NCBI GenBank assembly: GCA_017989575.1
Contig: JAGNPP010000051.1
Location: 1-12,303 of the forward strand
DNA: 12,303 nt
From: Chryseobacterium sp.
Lineage (GTDB): Bacteria > Bacteroidota > Bacteroidia > Flavobacteriales > Weeksellaceae
Reading direction: 5' to 3'
Positions 1-5,836 of this stretch are shown one piece after another. Position 1 is the stretch's first letter, and every line of letters begins with the position of its first letter. A program made the position numbers and the translations under genes. The notes beneath the pieces were generated by a model, which was not told where the DNA came from, did no database searches, and saw nothing but the letters and a program-made list of their open reading frames with translations.

Positions 1-470
1 TCTGCCATTGCGCCATATTTAAGAGCAACCAAAACTTTGTTGCCAGAATTGAATTTGTCTAACAAATCGTAAGCTTTCTGGTAGTTTCCTTTTTTGAATT
101 CTATCAATCCTGCATTGTAAGCAGAAAGTTTACCTGCTTTTGTGCTCCCATATTCTTCGAAAGTCCCAATGAATCCTGGGTTTGCAACAGATTTTCCGCC
201 TAATGCTAGATCTTCTTTACCCTCAGACAAGTTTTTCTGAGCCACCAAGTAACTTTTTGTAGCTTCTTCGTTCTGTGGACCCAAGATAAATTGCTGATAT
301 CCGAACCAGCCAAGAACTGCAACGATCAAAACGCCAAAACCAATGCTCAAGGTTTTTGCGTTTTTCTCTAAGAAAGATTCTATGTTAAGAGCCTCTTTAT
401 CAAGATCTCTGAAGAATTCTACAGTTTCTTTTCCTTCTTGTTCGTTTTTCGTGTTATGATTATTTGCCAT
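1..470 (-). CDS. TPR-like membrane-anchored protein (3' end outside window)
   Basis: An open frame starts at ATG 470 and runs off the left edge, giving the first 156 residues without a stop. The N-terminus is charged and hydrophilic (about residues 1-38), then comes one hydrophobic segment (about 41-58, containing GFGVLIVAVLGWFGY), then a helical region whose residues about 112-156 look like a tetratricopeptide repeat (YNAGLIEFKKGNYQKAYDLL). This layout, a single N-terminal anchor with periplasmic TPRs, is like YfgM-type or tol-pal-type TPR proteins, which act in envelope protein handling; the specific role here is inference. The start is supported by a near-perfect Bacteroidetes promoter about 22 bases upstream (492-522). 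It lies downstream of apt on the same strand but probably begins its own transcription unit. Confidence 0.8.
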   Translation of the reverse strand, partial: MANNHNTKNEQEGKETVEFFRDLDKEALNIESFLEKNAKTLSIGFGVLIVAVLGWFGYQQFILGPQNEEATKSYLVAQKNLSEGKEDLALGGKSVANPGFIGTFEEYGSTKAGKLSAYNAGLIEFKKGNYQKAYDLLDKFNSGNKVLVALKYGAMA

Positions 471-491
471 AATTTTTTAGTAAATGAAGTG

Positions 492-522
492 CAAATTTAA
501 TGCTTTCCTTTTGATTTGCAAA
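492..522 (-). promoter_or_regulatory. Bacteroidetes-type promoter for the TPR gene
   Basis: On the minus strand the sequence reads TTTG (519-522), then exactly 19 bases, then TAAATTTG (492-499). This matches the Bacteroidetes housekeeping consensus TTTG-N19-TAnnTTTG at every defined base. Transcription would start near 485-487, leaving a leader of about 15 bases before the ATG at 470. The short leader lacks a Shine-Dalgarno sequence, as is common in this phylum. Confidence 0.8.
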
Positions 523-550
523 AACTTATTTTTCGGATGCTCAACTTATT

Positions 551-1087
551 TTAATATTGAAGAAGGGAATAGACTTCGGAGTTAAATTTCTTAAGTCTTT
601 CTACGCCATTCAAGTCTTTTAAATCAATCAAAAAACTGAATTGTGTTGGAATCGCGCCTTGCTTTGAAACCAGCTTTGCTGCCGCTTCTGTTGTTCCGCC
701 AGTTGCTAAAAGATCATCGTGAATCAGAACGCGTTGTCCTTCTTTCAGATGTCCGGTTTTCATTTCGATTTCTGCAGAGCCATATTCCAAATCGTATTTT
801 TCTCCGATGAATGGCGGTGGTAATTTGCCTGCTTTTCTGATTAATACAAAAGGAACGTCCAAAGCTACAGCAATTGCAATCCCGAAAAGATAACCTCTGC
901 TTTCTATGCCACAAACGACATCCACTTTTCCTCTGCTGAAATTTGCCAAGTCAGCAATCACTTCTTCATAGAGTTTTGGTTGAAGAAAAATCGGACAAAT
1001 GTCTTTGAACTGGATTCCCGGAATTGGAAAGTCCGGAATGTTGTCGATTGTTTCTTCTAATTTTTTGATTAATTCTGCAGATGCCAT
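551..1087 (-). CDS. apt: Adenine phosphoribosyltransferase
   Basis: Cytoplasmic purine-salvage enzyme that joins adenine and PRPP to give AMP and pyrophosphate. The 178-residue length is normal for bacterial Apt. The PRPP-binding loop is intact at residues 120-133 (VLIHDDLLATGGTT), the flexible-loop region at about 84-104 carries RKAGKLPPP and EYG, and the N-terminal FPIPGIQFKDI block (about 20-30) is typical of the family. The conserved GIESRGYLFG segment (60-69) is present. The gene starts nine bases after the stop of the upstream lipoprotein gene on the same strand, so the two are probably co-transcribed. The functional link between them is not obvious. No clear terminator is seen between its stop and the next gene. 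Confidence 0.96.
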   Translation of the reverse strand: MASAELIKKLEETIDNIPDFPIPGIQFKDICPIFLQPKLYEEVIADLANFSRGKVDVVCGIESRGYLFGIAIAVALDVPFVLIRKAGKLPPPFIGEKYDLEYGSAEIEMKTGHLKEGQRVLIHDDLLATGGTTEAAAKLVSKQGAIPTQFSFLIDLKDLNGVERLKKFNSEVYSLLQY

Positions 1088-1096
1088 GTTTTACTT

Positions 1097-2260
1097 TTAA
1101 TTATTGATTTTGTATGTTGTGATTTTCCAGTTGTTGTTCACAGATTTCAATCCATAAGTCACATTCAGGGAAGTCGTTTTTCCATTTTTGTCGGTCACGT
1201 CGTAAGTGACGTTGACATTGGCGGAATTGTCTTTGTTATAGGGAACTGCGATATTTTTAACATTAATATTTTTTACAGATCCAAAACCAGAATTTGGATT
1301 TGAAAATTTGTCATAAGATCCCCAGTTTGGATTTTCCGAAGCATCAAAAGCCGCTTTGAAATTCTGAGTGGAAAGATTATTAAGGAATTTTGTCACTGTG
1401 TTTTTCGGGTCAGCCGTTGTAGGTTTTGGTGGAGCAGGAGGTGCAATAGTTTCACCAGTTTGAGGATCAACCATTGGCTCTGGAGCCTGAAGAGAATCTA
1501 CAACCACCGCCGCAGGTGGTGTGTAAAGCGCTTTTCCGTTTACAGGAATGCCCATTTTGATCATCTGCAAAAGTTTCTTGGTTGTTTTTACAGTTAGTTT
1601 GATGTCAATTTTTTCTTCGAAGATTTTTTCTTTCGGAAGAGATGAATATTTGATGGTGAAACCTCGGAAAGCAGGATCTTGCATCAGGTTTTTAGAAGTC
1701 GAGATTTTGTTTCCACCACTGGAGATTTCCATTATTGTTTCCAATGCAGCGCCATCAAAAGAAACTTTGTTTCCATTGTTGTCCATCAATTGAGGAATGA
1801 TGATTAATCCTTTGGAGCCTGTTAAACTATCGCCTGCAATATTACGAACAACAATGTTTAGTCCCGCTGCATCAATGTCATTTGGGTCTTTTTCTGATGC
1901 CACAGCATCTCCAAAAATGTTCATTTCACCTAAACTTGGTGGCGCTGTGCTACTCCAAGCGATTCCGTTTTTCTTTGCCACTTCATCTGCCAAAGCTAGG
2001 ATTTCCGGTGTTTTTTTGCCATCCAATAATTTTCCGAGCGCAGTAATCTCTGCAATATCGCCCTCAGCTTCTACGCCGAAAGTTTTAAGAATGTAAAGCG
2101 CTTCATTGAATTTGACTTGTTGCAAAGTCGGCAAACTAGAAGCCATATCGTTGATGCTTTCTTGAAAGCTCATTCTGTTGGTGCCATCCACTTTTGATTT
2201 TTTGCAACTGATGGTGAACATCAATAAACTTATTAACAGACAGTATTTTATAAATTTCAT
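1097..2260 (-). CDS. Two-domain lipoprotein of unknown function (DUF6694-like?)
   Basis: A 387-residue predicted lipoprotein. Residues 1-18 form a signal peptide ending in a lipobox (FTISC) with the lipidated cysteine at position 19, followed by KKSK. Residues about 29-245 form one domain, beginning with a helical stretch (FQESINDMASSLPTLQQVKF) that loosely resembles DUF6694-type lipoproteins; this is recollection, not a search result. A Pro/Ala-rich linker spans about 247-287. Residues about 288-387 look like a small alpha+beta NTF2/SnoaL-like domain ending in a tryptophan-containing strand (NNNWKITTYKI). The gene lies directly upstream of apt, nine bases apart, and diverges from the RapZ-like gene. 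Function is unknown; it is probably on a membrane facing the periplasm. Confidence 0.85.
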   Translation of the reverse strand: MKFIKYCLLISLLMFTISCKKSKVDGTNRMSFQESINDMASSLPTLQQVKFNEALYILKTFGVEAEGDIAEITALGKLLDGKKTPEILALADEVAKKNGIAWSSTAPPSLGEMNIFGDAVASEKDPNDIDAAGLNIVVRNIAGDSLTGSKGLIIIPQLMDNNGNKVSFDGAALETIMEISSGGNKISTSKNLMQDPAFRGFTIKYSSLPKEKIFEEKIDIKLTVKTTKKLLQMIKMGIPVNGKALYTPPAAVVVDSLQAPEPMVDPQTGETIAPPAPPKPTTADPKNTVTKFLNNLSTQNFKAAFDASENPNWGSYDKFSNPNSGFGSVKNINVKNIAVPYNKDNSANVNVTYDVTDKNGKTTSLNVTYGLKSVNNNWKITTYKINN

Positions 2261-2327
2261 TTTGTGTGATTTATTTTTAAAAATAATAAAAATGATTGAG
2301 TTGATAAGCCTTCAATCAATTAATATG

Positions 2328-2335
2328 CAAAATTA
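2328..2335 (-). promoter_or_regulatory. Possible -7 element for the lipoprotein-apt operon
   Basis: The minus strand reads TAATTTTG here, a full match to the TAnnTTTG element of Bacteroidetes promoters. It would start transcription about 60 bases before the lipoprotein ATG at 2260. No good TTTG lies 19 bases further upstream (the spot reads TGAG), so this is only a half-supported promoter. Confidence 0.3.
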
Positions 2336-2360
2336 AATTTTAAATTCAGAATACTCAGAT

Positions 2361-2391
2361 TTTTCAAAGAAAATTAAAAAAAGTAACTTTA
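2361..2391 (+). promoter_or_regulatory. Probable promoter of the rapZ-like operon
   Basis: TTTT at 2361-2364, a 19-base spacer, and TAACTTTA at 2384-2391 match the TTTG-N19-TAnnTTTG consensus except for the last base of each element. Transcription would begin near 2396-2398, about a dozen bases before the ATG at 2409. The spacing and position relative to the gene make this plausible. Confidence 0.45.
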
Positions 2392-2408
2392 CGGAAAATT
2401 AAAATTTG

Positions 2409-2840
2409 ATGCAGAGCAAACTCAATATAGAGATTCATAGTTTTTCTTATAAAAAAGGCGGGATCCCAAAAGATAATACTGAAAATGGAGGCGGATTTGT
2501 CTTCGATTGTCGAGGGATTTTAAATCCTGGAAGAATCGAGGAGTATAAAGTCCAGACTGGAAATGACATCGGCGTTCAGGAATTCTTGGAAACCAAAACG
2601 GAATTTCCCAAATTCTTTAATTCTATAAAATCCCTTTTGTCTATCAGCATAGAAAACTATTTGAATCGCGGGTTTGAAAATCTGCAAATCAACTTTGGTT
2701 GCACCGGCGGACAACACCGTTCGGTTTACTCTGCAATCAAAACAGCTCAGTTCATCAGAGAAAATTATCCTGATGCAAATGTGATTATACATCACGACGA
2801 ACAATTACAACTTAATATGAAATCGGCTTCTAGCAACTAG
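2409..2840 (+). CDS. Stand-alone RapZ C-terminal-domain protein
   Basis: The 143 residues correspond to the C-terminal domain of RNase adapter RapZ alone. In E. coli that domain binds glucosamine-6-phosphate and small RNAs and controls GlmS synthesis; the N-terminal P-loop domain of full RapZ is absent here. Seen in the sequence: VFDCRGILNPGR (31-42, matching the family's FDxR-LPNP block), TG (50-51), the hallmark GCTGGQHRSVY (97-107), and a following HH pair (128-129) near the C-terminal strand. The ATG at 2409 is preferred over the TTG just before it. It is followed after 85 bases by a MurU-like nucleotidyltransferase on the same strand, which points to amino-sugar or cell-wall sugar metabolism. 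Whether it binds RNA, a sugar phosphate, or both in this phylum is unknown to me. Confidence 0.88.
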   Translation: MQSKLNIEIHSFSYKKGGIPKDNTENGGGFVFDCRGILNPGRIEEYKVQTGNDIGVQEFLETKTEFPKFFNSIKSLLSISIENYLNRGFENLQINFGCTGGQHRSVYSAIKTAQFIRENYPDANVIIHHDEQLQLNMKSASSN

Positions 2841-2874
2841 TTTTTTGCTTTTAGCTTAAAATTCATTATTTTAA

Positions 2875-2905
2875 AATTGATGAGTGAATTAATCATTCAT
2901 CAATT
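2875..2905 (+). promoter_or_regulatory. Stem-loop upstream of the murU-like gene
   Basis: A 13-bp stem (2875-2887 with 2893-2905) containing one G-U pair closes a five-base loop (ATTAA). It ends 20 bases before the ATG at 2926. It is not followed by a T run, so it does not look like an intrinsic terminator. It could be an RNA structure that affects stability or translation in the rapZ-like/murU-like transcript, or an operator. Function is inferred only from structure and place. Confidence 0.45.
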
Positions 2906-2925
2906 ACCATTTATTACTTATAAAT

Positions 2926-3639
2926 ATGAAAGCATTATTATTTGCTGCAGGAAAAGGGACGCGACTCAAGCCGTTTACCGACGAACATCCGAAAGCTTTA
3001 GCAAAAGTCAACGGAATTGCGCTATTGGAAAGAAATATCAAATATTTGCAAGGTTACGGAATCAATGATTTCGTGATTAATATTCACCATTTCGGAGGAC
3101 AAATTCTGGCATTTTTAGCTGAGAATGATAACTTTGGCGCCAACATCGAAATTTCTAACGAACACGAAGAACTTTTGGAAACTGGAGGCGGTTTGCTTTT
3201 CGCAAGAAAATTTCTTGAAAACGAAAAATCATTTCTGATAATGAATGTCGATATTTTGACAGACCTTAATATTACTAATTTTGTAAAAATTCACGAGTTG
3301 AAAGGTGCGGTGATTACATTAGCAGTTTCTGACAGAGAAAGCTCAAGAAAATTGATGTTCAATGAGAAAATGTTTCTCAAAGGCTGGAGAAATTTGACGA
3401 CAAACAAGAAGAAAGTTGTCGGTGGGATTTTCAAATTGAGAGAATTGGCGTTCAGTGGCATCCATTGTGTGAATTCCGAAATTTTCGATAAATTTACAAG
3501 AACCGGCTCATTCTCCATAATGGACGAATATATGGAATTGATGAAAGAAGATATTATAATTGGTTATCAACACACCGCCAGTTTGGTGGATGTTGGTAGA
3601 CCAGAATCTATTGTAGAAGCAGAAAGAATATTCAAATGA
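2926..3639 (+). CDS. MurU-like sugar-1-phosphate nucleotidyltransferase
   Basis: A 237-residue single-domain NTP_transferase protein that transfers a nucleotide from an NTP to a sugar 1-phosphate. The N-terminal nucleotide-binding signature is intact at residues 7-24 (AAGKGTRLKPFTDEHPKA). ETGGG (85-89), the metal-binding NVD (107-109), FSGIHCV (176-182) and VDVGRPESI (221-229) all follow the pattern of MurU, the MurNAc-1-phosphate uridylyltransferase of the cell-wall recycling shortcut. Related HddC-type heptose-1-phosphate guanylyltransferases remain possible, so no symbol is given. The gene sits between a RapZ-C gene and a LOG gene whose start overlaps its stop by four bases (ATGA), implying translational coupling. 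The partner kinase (AmgK type) is not in the window. Confidence 0.85.
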   Translation: MKALLFAAGKGTRLKPFTDEHPKALAKVNGIALLERNIKYLQGYGINDFVINIHHFGGQILAFLAENDNFGANIEISNEHEELLETGGGLLFARKFLENEKSFLIMNVDILTDLNITNFVKIHELKGAVITLAVSDRESSRKLMFNEKMFLKGWRNLTTNKKKVVGGIFKLRELAFSGIHCVNSEIFDKFTRTGSFSIMDEYMELMKEDIIIGYQHTASLVDVGRPESIVEAERIFK

Positions 3640-4340
3640 TAGACGACGATAAAAGACTGCAGGAAAGTCTAAGACAAAAAACCTGGGACGAAACAATTAC
3701 CAAAGACAGCTGGATGGTTTTCCGCGTGATGTCGGAATTTGTTGACGGATACGAAAAAATGGCGAAGATTGGTCCTTGCGTTTCCATCTTCGGTTCGGCA
3801 AGGCTGAAAGAAGATCATTATTATTACAAAATGGCTTCTGACATTGCCCAGAAAATCACAGAACTTGGATTTGGGGTGATTACGGGCGGCGGTCCGGGAA
3901 TAATGGAAGCTGGAAACCGTGGCGCACACGGCAATGGAAAATCCATCGGATTGAACATCGAATTGCCTTTTGAGCAGCATTTTAATCCTTATGTTGACAA
4001 AGGTTATAATATCAATTTCGATTATTTCTTCGTTAGAAAAGTGATGTTCGTCAAATATTCTCAAGGTTTTGTAGTAATGCCTGGCGGATTTGGAACGTTG
4101 GATGAGCTGTCGGAAGCTTTGACATTAATCCAAACCAATAAAATTGGAAAATTCCCGATTGTTTTGGTTGGAAGTGAATTCTGGAGCGGACTTTTGGATT
4201 GGTTCCAAGGAACATTGCTGAAAGAAGGTTTGATTGCCGAGCAAGATCTTTCACTTTTCCGCGTGGTAGATACAGCGGAAGATGCGGTGAAACATATCAA
4301 AGCGTTCTACGACAAATACTCTGTGAGCGTCAATTTCTAA
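3636..4340 (+). CDS. LOG family protein (TIGR00730-type nucleotide phosphoribohydrolase)
   Basis: A 234-residue Rossmann-fold protein of the LOG/lysine decarboxylase-like family. The diagnostic motifs are both present: GGGPGIMEAGNRGA (84-97) and PGGFGTLDELSE (149-160). Proteins with these motifs split nucleoside 5'-monophosphates into base and ribose 5-phosphate; in plants and some bacteria they release cytokinins, elsewhere they are probably nucleotide housekeeping enzymes. Many bear a misleading 'lysine decarboxylase' label. The start codon overlaps the stop of the murU-like gene (3636-3639), which fixes the start and suggests coupled translation. The natural substrate here cannot be told from sequence. 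Confidence 0.92.
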   Translation: MIDDDKRLQESLRQKTWDETITKDSWMVFRVMSEFVDGYEKMAKIGPCVSIFGSARLKEDHYYYKMASDIAQKITELGFGVITGGGPGIMEAGNRGAHGNGKSIGLNIELPFEQHFNPYVDKGYNINFDYFFVRKVMFVKYSQGFVVMPGGFGTLDELSEALTLIQTNKIGKFPIVLVGSEFWSGLLDWFQGTLLKEGLIAEQDLSLFRVVDTAEDAVKHIKAFYDKYSVSVNF

Positions 4341-4398
4341 TGCGTGGCATATATTTTGACTAAATTTTATAATTAAAGTTATATTAAACATATCAATA

Positions 4399-4872
4399 AT
4401 GAAAAAATATTTATTAATACTTGCAGCGGGACTTTTGATGATAAGTTTTTTTAGTTTCAAGGACTTCGATTTCTTTTCATCAATGACCAAAGTGGATTAC
4501 ATCGATGGAACCAAAACTTTGAAGTTTACAACAAAACTGAACACCACTCACATTTCTCAAGCTGTGAAAATAGATCCTGCAACAGTGGGTTTCGAAGCAG
4601 AAGTGAAAAAATATGTGAACAATAATATGGATGTTTCCATCAACGGTGCTCCAAAATCTTTGACCTTTACCGGAAGCCAAGTGAACGGTGAATCGGTTTG
4701 GGTTTATTACGAAGCTGCAAATGTTTCCGATATTTCCAGTCTCAAAATCAAGAACAGCATTTTGATCGGGCAGTTTCCGAAACAAATTAATATTGTGAAT
4801 ATTACGTACAAAGGAACTTTGAAAACGCTCAATTTCCAGAAAGGGAAGGAGACTTCTGAGGTTTCTTTTTAA
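4399..4872 (+). CDS. Secreted DUF6702-like protein
   Basis: A 157-residue protein with an N-terminal hydrophobic segment (about 4-19) that should direct export; the cleavage site is not obvious. The rest is beta-rich and follows the layout I know from the DUF6702 family of Bacteroidetes: a first strand pair around MTKVDYIDGTKTLKFTTKL (29-47), an INGAPKSLTFTG segment (81-92), an aromatic strand WVYYEAANV (101-109), and LKIKNSILIGQFPKQINIV (115-133). Function of the family is unknown. It lies 58 bases after the LOG gene on the same strand and is followed by an intrinsic terminator, so it is the last gene of this direction. It may be read through from upstream or have its own promoter. Confidence 0.8.
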   Translation: MKKYLLILAAGLLMISFFSFKDFDFFSSMTKVDYIDGTKTLKFTTKLNTTHISQAVKIDPATVGFEAEVKKYVNNNMDVSINGAPKSLTFTGSQVNGESVWVYYEAANVSDISSLKIKNSILIGQFPKQINIVNITYKGTLKTLNFQKGKETSEVSF

Positions 4873-4897
4873 AAATTAGATTATACTTATAAAATAT

Positions 4898-4925
4898 AAA
4901 ATCGGTCAGTTGGCCGATTTTTTTT
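4898..4925 (+). terminator. Intrinsic terminator, possibly bidirectional
   Basis: A 10-bp stem (4898-4907 with 4912-4921, one G-T wobble) closes the loop AGTT and runs into a T tract on the plus strand. It stands 25 bases after the DUF6702-like gene. On the minus strand the same stem is followed by a TTTT-A-TATTTT stretch, so it could also end transcription of the XRE gene that stops at 4931. Confidence 0.85.
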
Positions 4926-4930
4926 AGGCT

Positions 4931-5278
4931 TTATTTTTCTAGTAAACTTTTCATAAAAACTATTTGCTCATCTTTGCTTTCAATTAGTCTTTCATAGACA
5001 TCTTTATTTTCTTGATACAGATTTTGAATTTCTTGATAATTAGTAGATTGGTCTTTAAATTCCTGTTGATAAATTTTGTTAGTATTTAGATCTAATAATT
5101 TTTCAATTTTAGTATCTAAAATCTCTGCTATTTTGTACAATCTGTCAACTGTAAGTTTTGTTTCTTTATTTTCTAATTTGGTATATGCCGCTTGGCTTAT
5201 GCCTAGGTTTACAGCCATTGCTTCGTGAGAAATACCTTTTTCTTTTCTGATTTCTCTGATGTTACTCAATATGTCCAT
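4931..5278 (-). CDS. XRE-type helix-turn-helix regulator with coiled-coil tail
   Basis: A 115-residue DNA-binding protein. Residues about 5-62 form a Cro/CI-type HTH_3 domain with the two core helices in ISHEAMAVNLGISQAAYTKL (16-35). Residues about 68-115 are polar and rich in Glu, Lys and Gln with heptad-like spacing, suggesting a coiled coil for dimerisation, a common layout in flavobacterial XRE regulators. The ATG at 5278 is chosen because the HTH domain begins right after it; an in-frame GTG at 5317 would add 13 residues (starting MHLFFF) that do not fit the domain. The gene diverges from a small secreted-protein gene and shares an 85-bp intergenic region with it, so that gene and the regulator itself are the likely targets. 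Confidence 0.88.
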   Translation of the reverse strand: MDILSNIREIRKEKGISHEAMAVNLGISQAAYTKLENKETKLTVDRLYKIAEILDTKIEKLLDLNTNKIYQQEFKDQSTNYQEIQNLYQENKDVYERLIESKDEQIVFMKSLLEK

Positions 5279-5308
5279 TCTTTTTAGATTAGCCAAAGTA
5301 AAAAAAAA

Positions 5309-5318
5309 CAAGTGCACA
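5309..5318. promoter_or_regulatory. Candidate operator containing GTGCAC palindrome
   Basis: CAAGTGCACA lies in the divergent intergenic region between the XRE regulator and the secreted-peptide gene and is centred on the palindrome GTGCAC. The eight bases CAAGTGCA recur inverted in the hairpin at 5786-5812, upstream of the next gene. In such AT-rich spacer DNA the shared GC-containing motif is a reasonable guess for a regulator site, but it is unproven. Confidence 0.3.
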
Positions 5319-5342
5319 AAATGTTTTTTTTAAAATTATTTT

Positions 5343-5350
5343 TAACTTTA
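5343..5350 (+). promoter_or_regulatory. Possible -7 element for the small secreted-protein gene
   Basis: TAACTTTA matches TAnnTTTG except in the last base and is the same octamer as in the probable promoter of the rapZ-like gene. It is 13 bases before the ATG at 5364. The -33 region does not show TTTG at the usual distance, so activation by a regulator or simple misprediction are both possible. Confidence 0.35.
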
Positions 5351-5363
5351 AAACTTAAACAAA

Positions 5364-5651
5364 ATGAAAAAACTAATTTTAGTTGCCAGTATCTTTGTAG
5401 CTGGTGTTGCATCTGCGAAAACAGTAACTCCAAAAAATGGAGAAGAAAAAACAGTAAAAGTTTCTGCCACTACAACAGAGAAATTTTCAAAAGAAAGAGT
5501 GGTAATGTTTGATGAAGGTACAATTTATTACACTGCTAGTTGCGGTATACAGGTTTCTACATATCAGCCTTCGTGGGGTTGGGCTGAAGCCCAAGCTTGG
5601 GCGGCTCTAATTGAACAAAATTATTGCAAAGCAAAAAGTATATCTTTTTAA
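5364..5651 (+). CDS. Small secreted two-cysteine protein, unknown function
   Basis: A 95-residue protein with a clear Sec signal peptide: MKK, hydrophobic core about residues 4-14, and an AxA-type cleavage site (ASA, 16-18), leaving a mature chain of about 77 residues. The first half of the mature chain is Lys/Thr/Glu rich. The second half is aromatic and carries the only two cysteines, C60 (TASCGI) and C88 (NYCKA), which could form a disulfide outside the cytoplasm, with three tryptophans (71, 73, 79) between them. I do not recognise a named family. It diverges from an XRE regulator, which probably controls it. Possible roles such as a signal, surface peptide or inhibitor are guesses. Confidence 0.8.
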   Translation: MKKLILVASIFVAGVASAKTVTPKNGEEKTVKVSATTTEKFSKERVVMFDEGTIYYTASCGIQVSTYQPSWGWAEAQAWAALIEQNYCKAKSISF

Positions 5652-5785
5652 TTTACTGTAAATAATATTGAATTATCACAGAATCTTTAGATATTAATTT
5701 TTATAAATAAATATTATCAATCTCTAGATTAATTTATTTTTCGAGAAAATTCAAAGATAAAAAATATTACAATTAAAAATTTTAT

Positions 5786-5812
5786 TGCACTTGTATTATA
5801 AATATAAGTGCA
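5786..5812. repeat. Inverted repeat in the gap before the GLPGLI gene
   Basis: Arms of 11 bases (5786-5796 and 5802-5812, one G-T wobble) flank a five-base centre. Each outer end carries TGCACTT or its complement. The plus strand continues TTTTATATT, so it could be a weak terminator 134 bases after the small secreted-protein gene, or an operator upstream of the gene at 5837. The remainder of the 185-base gap (5652-5836) is very AT-rich with nothing else I can identify. Confidence 0.4.
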
Positions 5813-5836
5813 TTTTATATTATTTGAAATAAAATT

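Noticed and set aside
2877..3068. 63-codon open frame overlapping the murU-like start
   Set aside because: It overlaps the first 140 bases of a strong gene in another frame and encodes nothing recognisable; it begins within the hairpin.
4341..4398. Promoter before the DUF6702-like gene
   Set aside because: A TTTTG is present, but no TAnnTTTG-like element stands at the right distance, so it is not listed.
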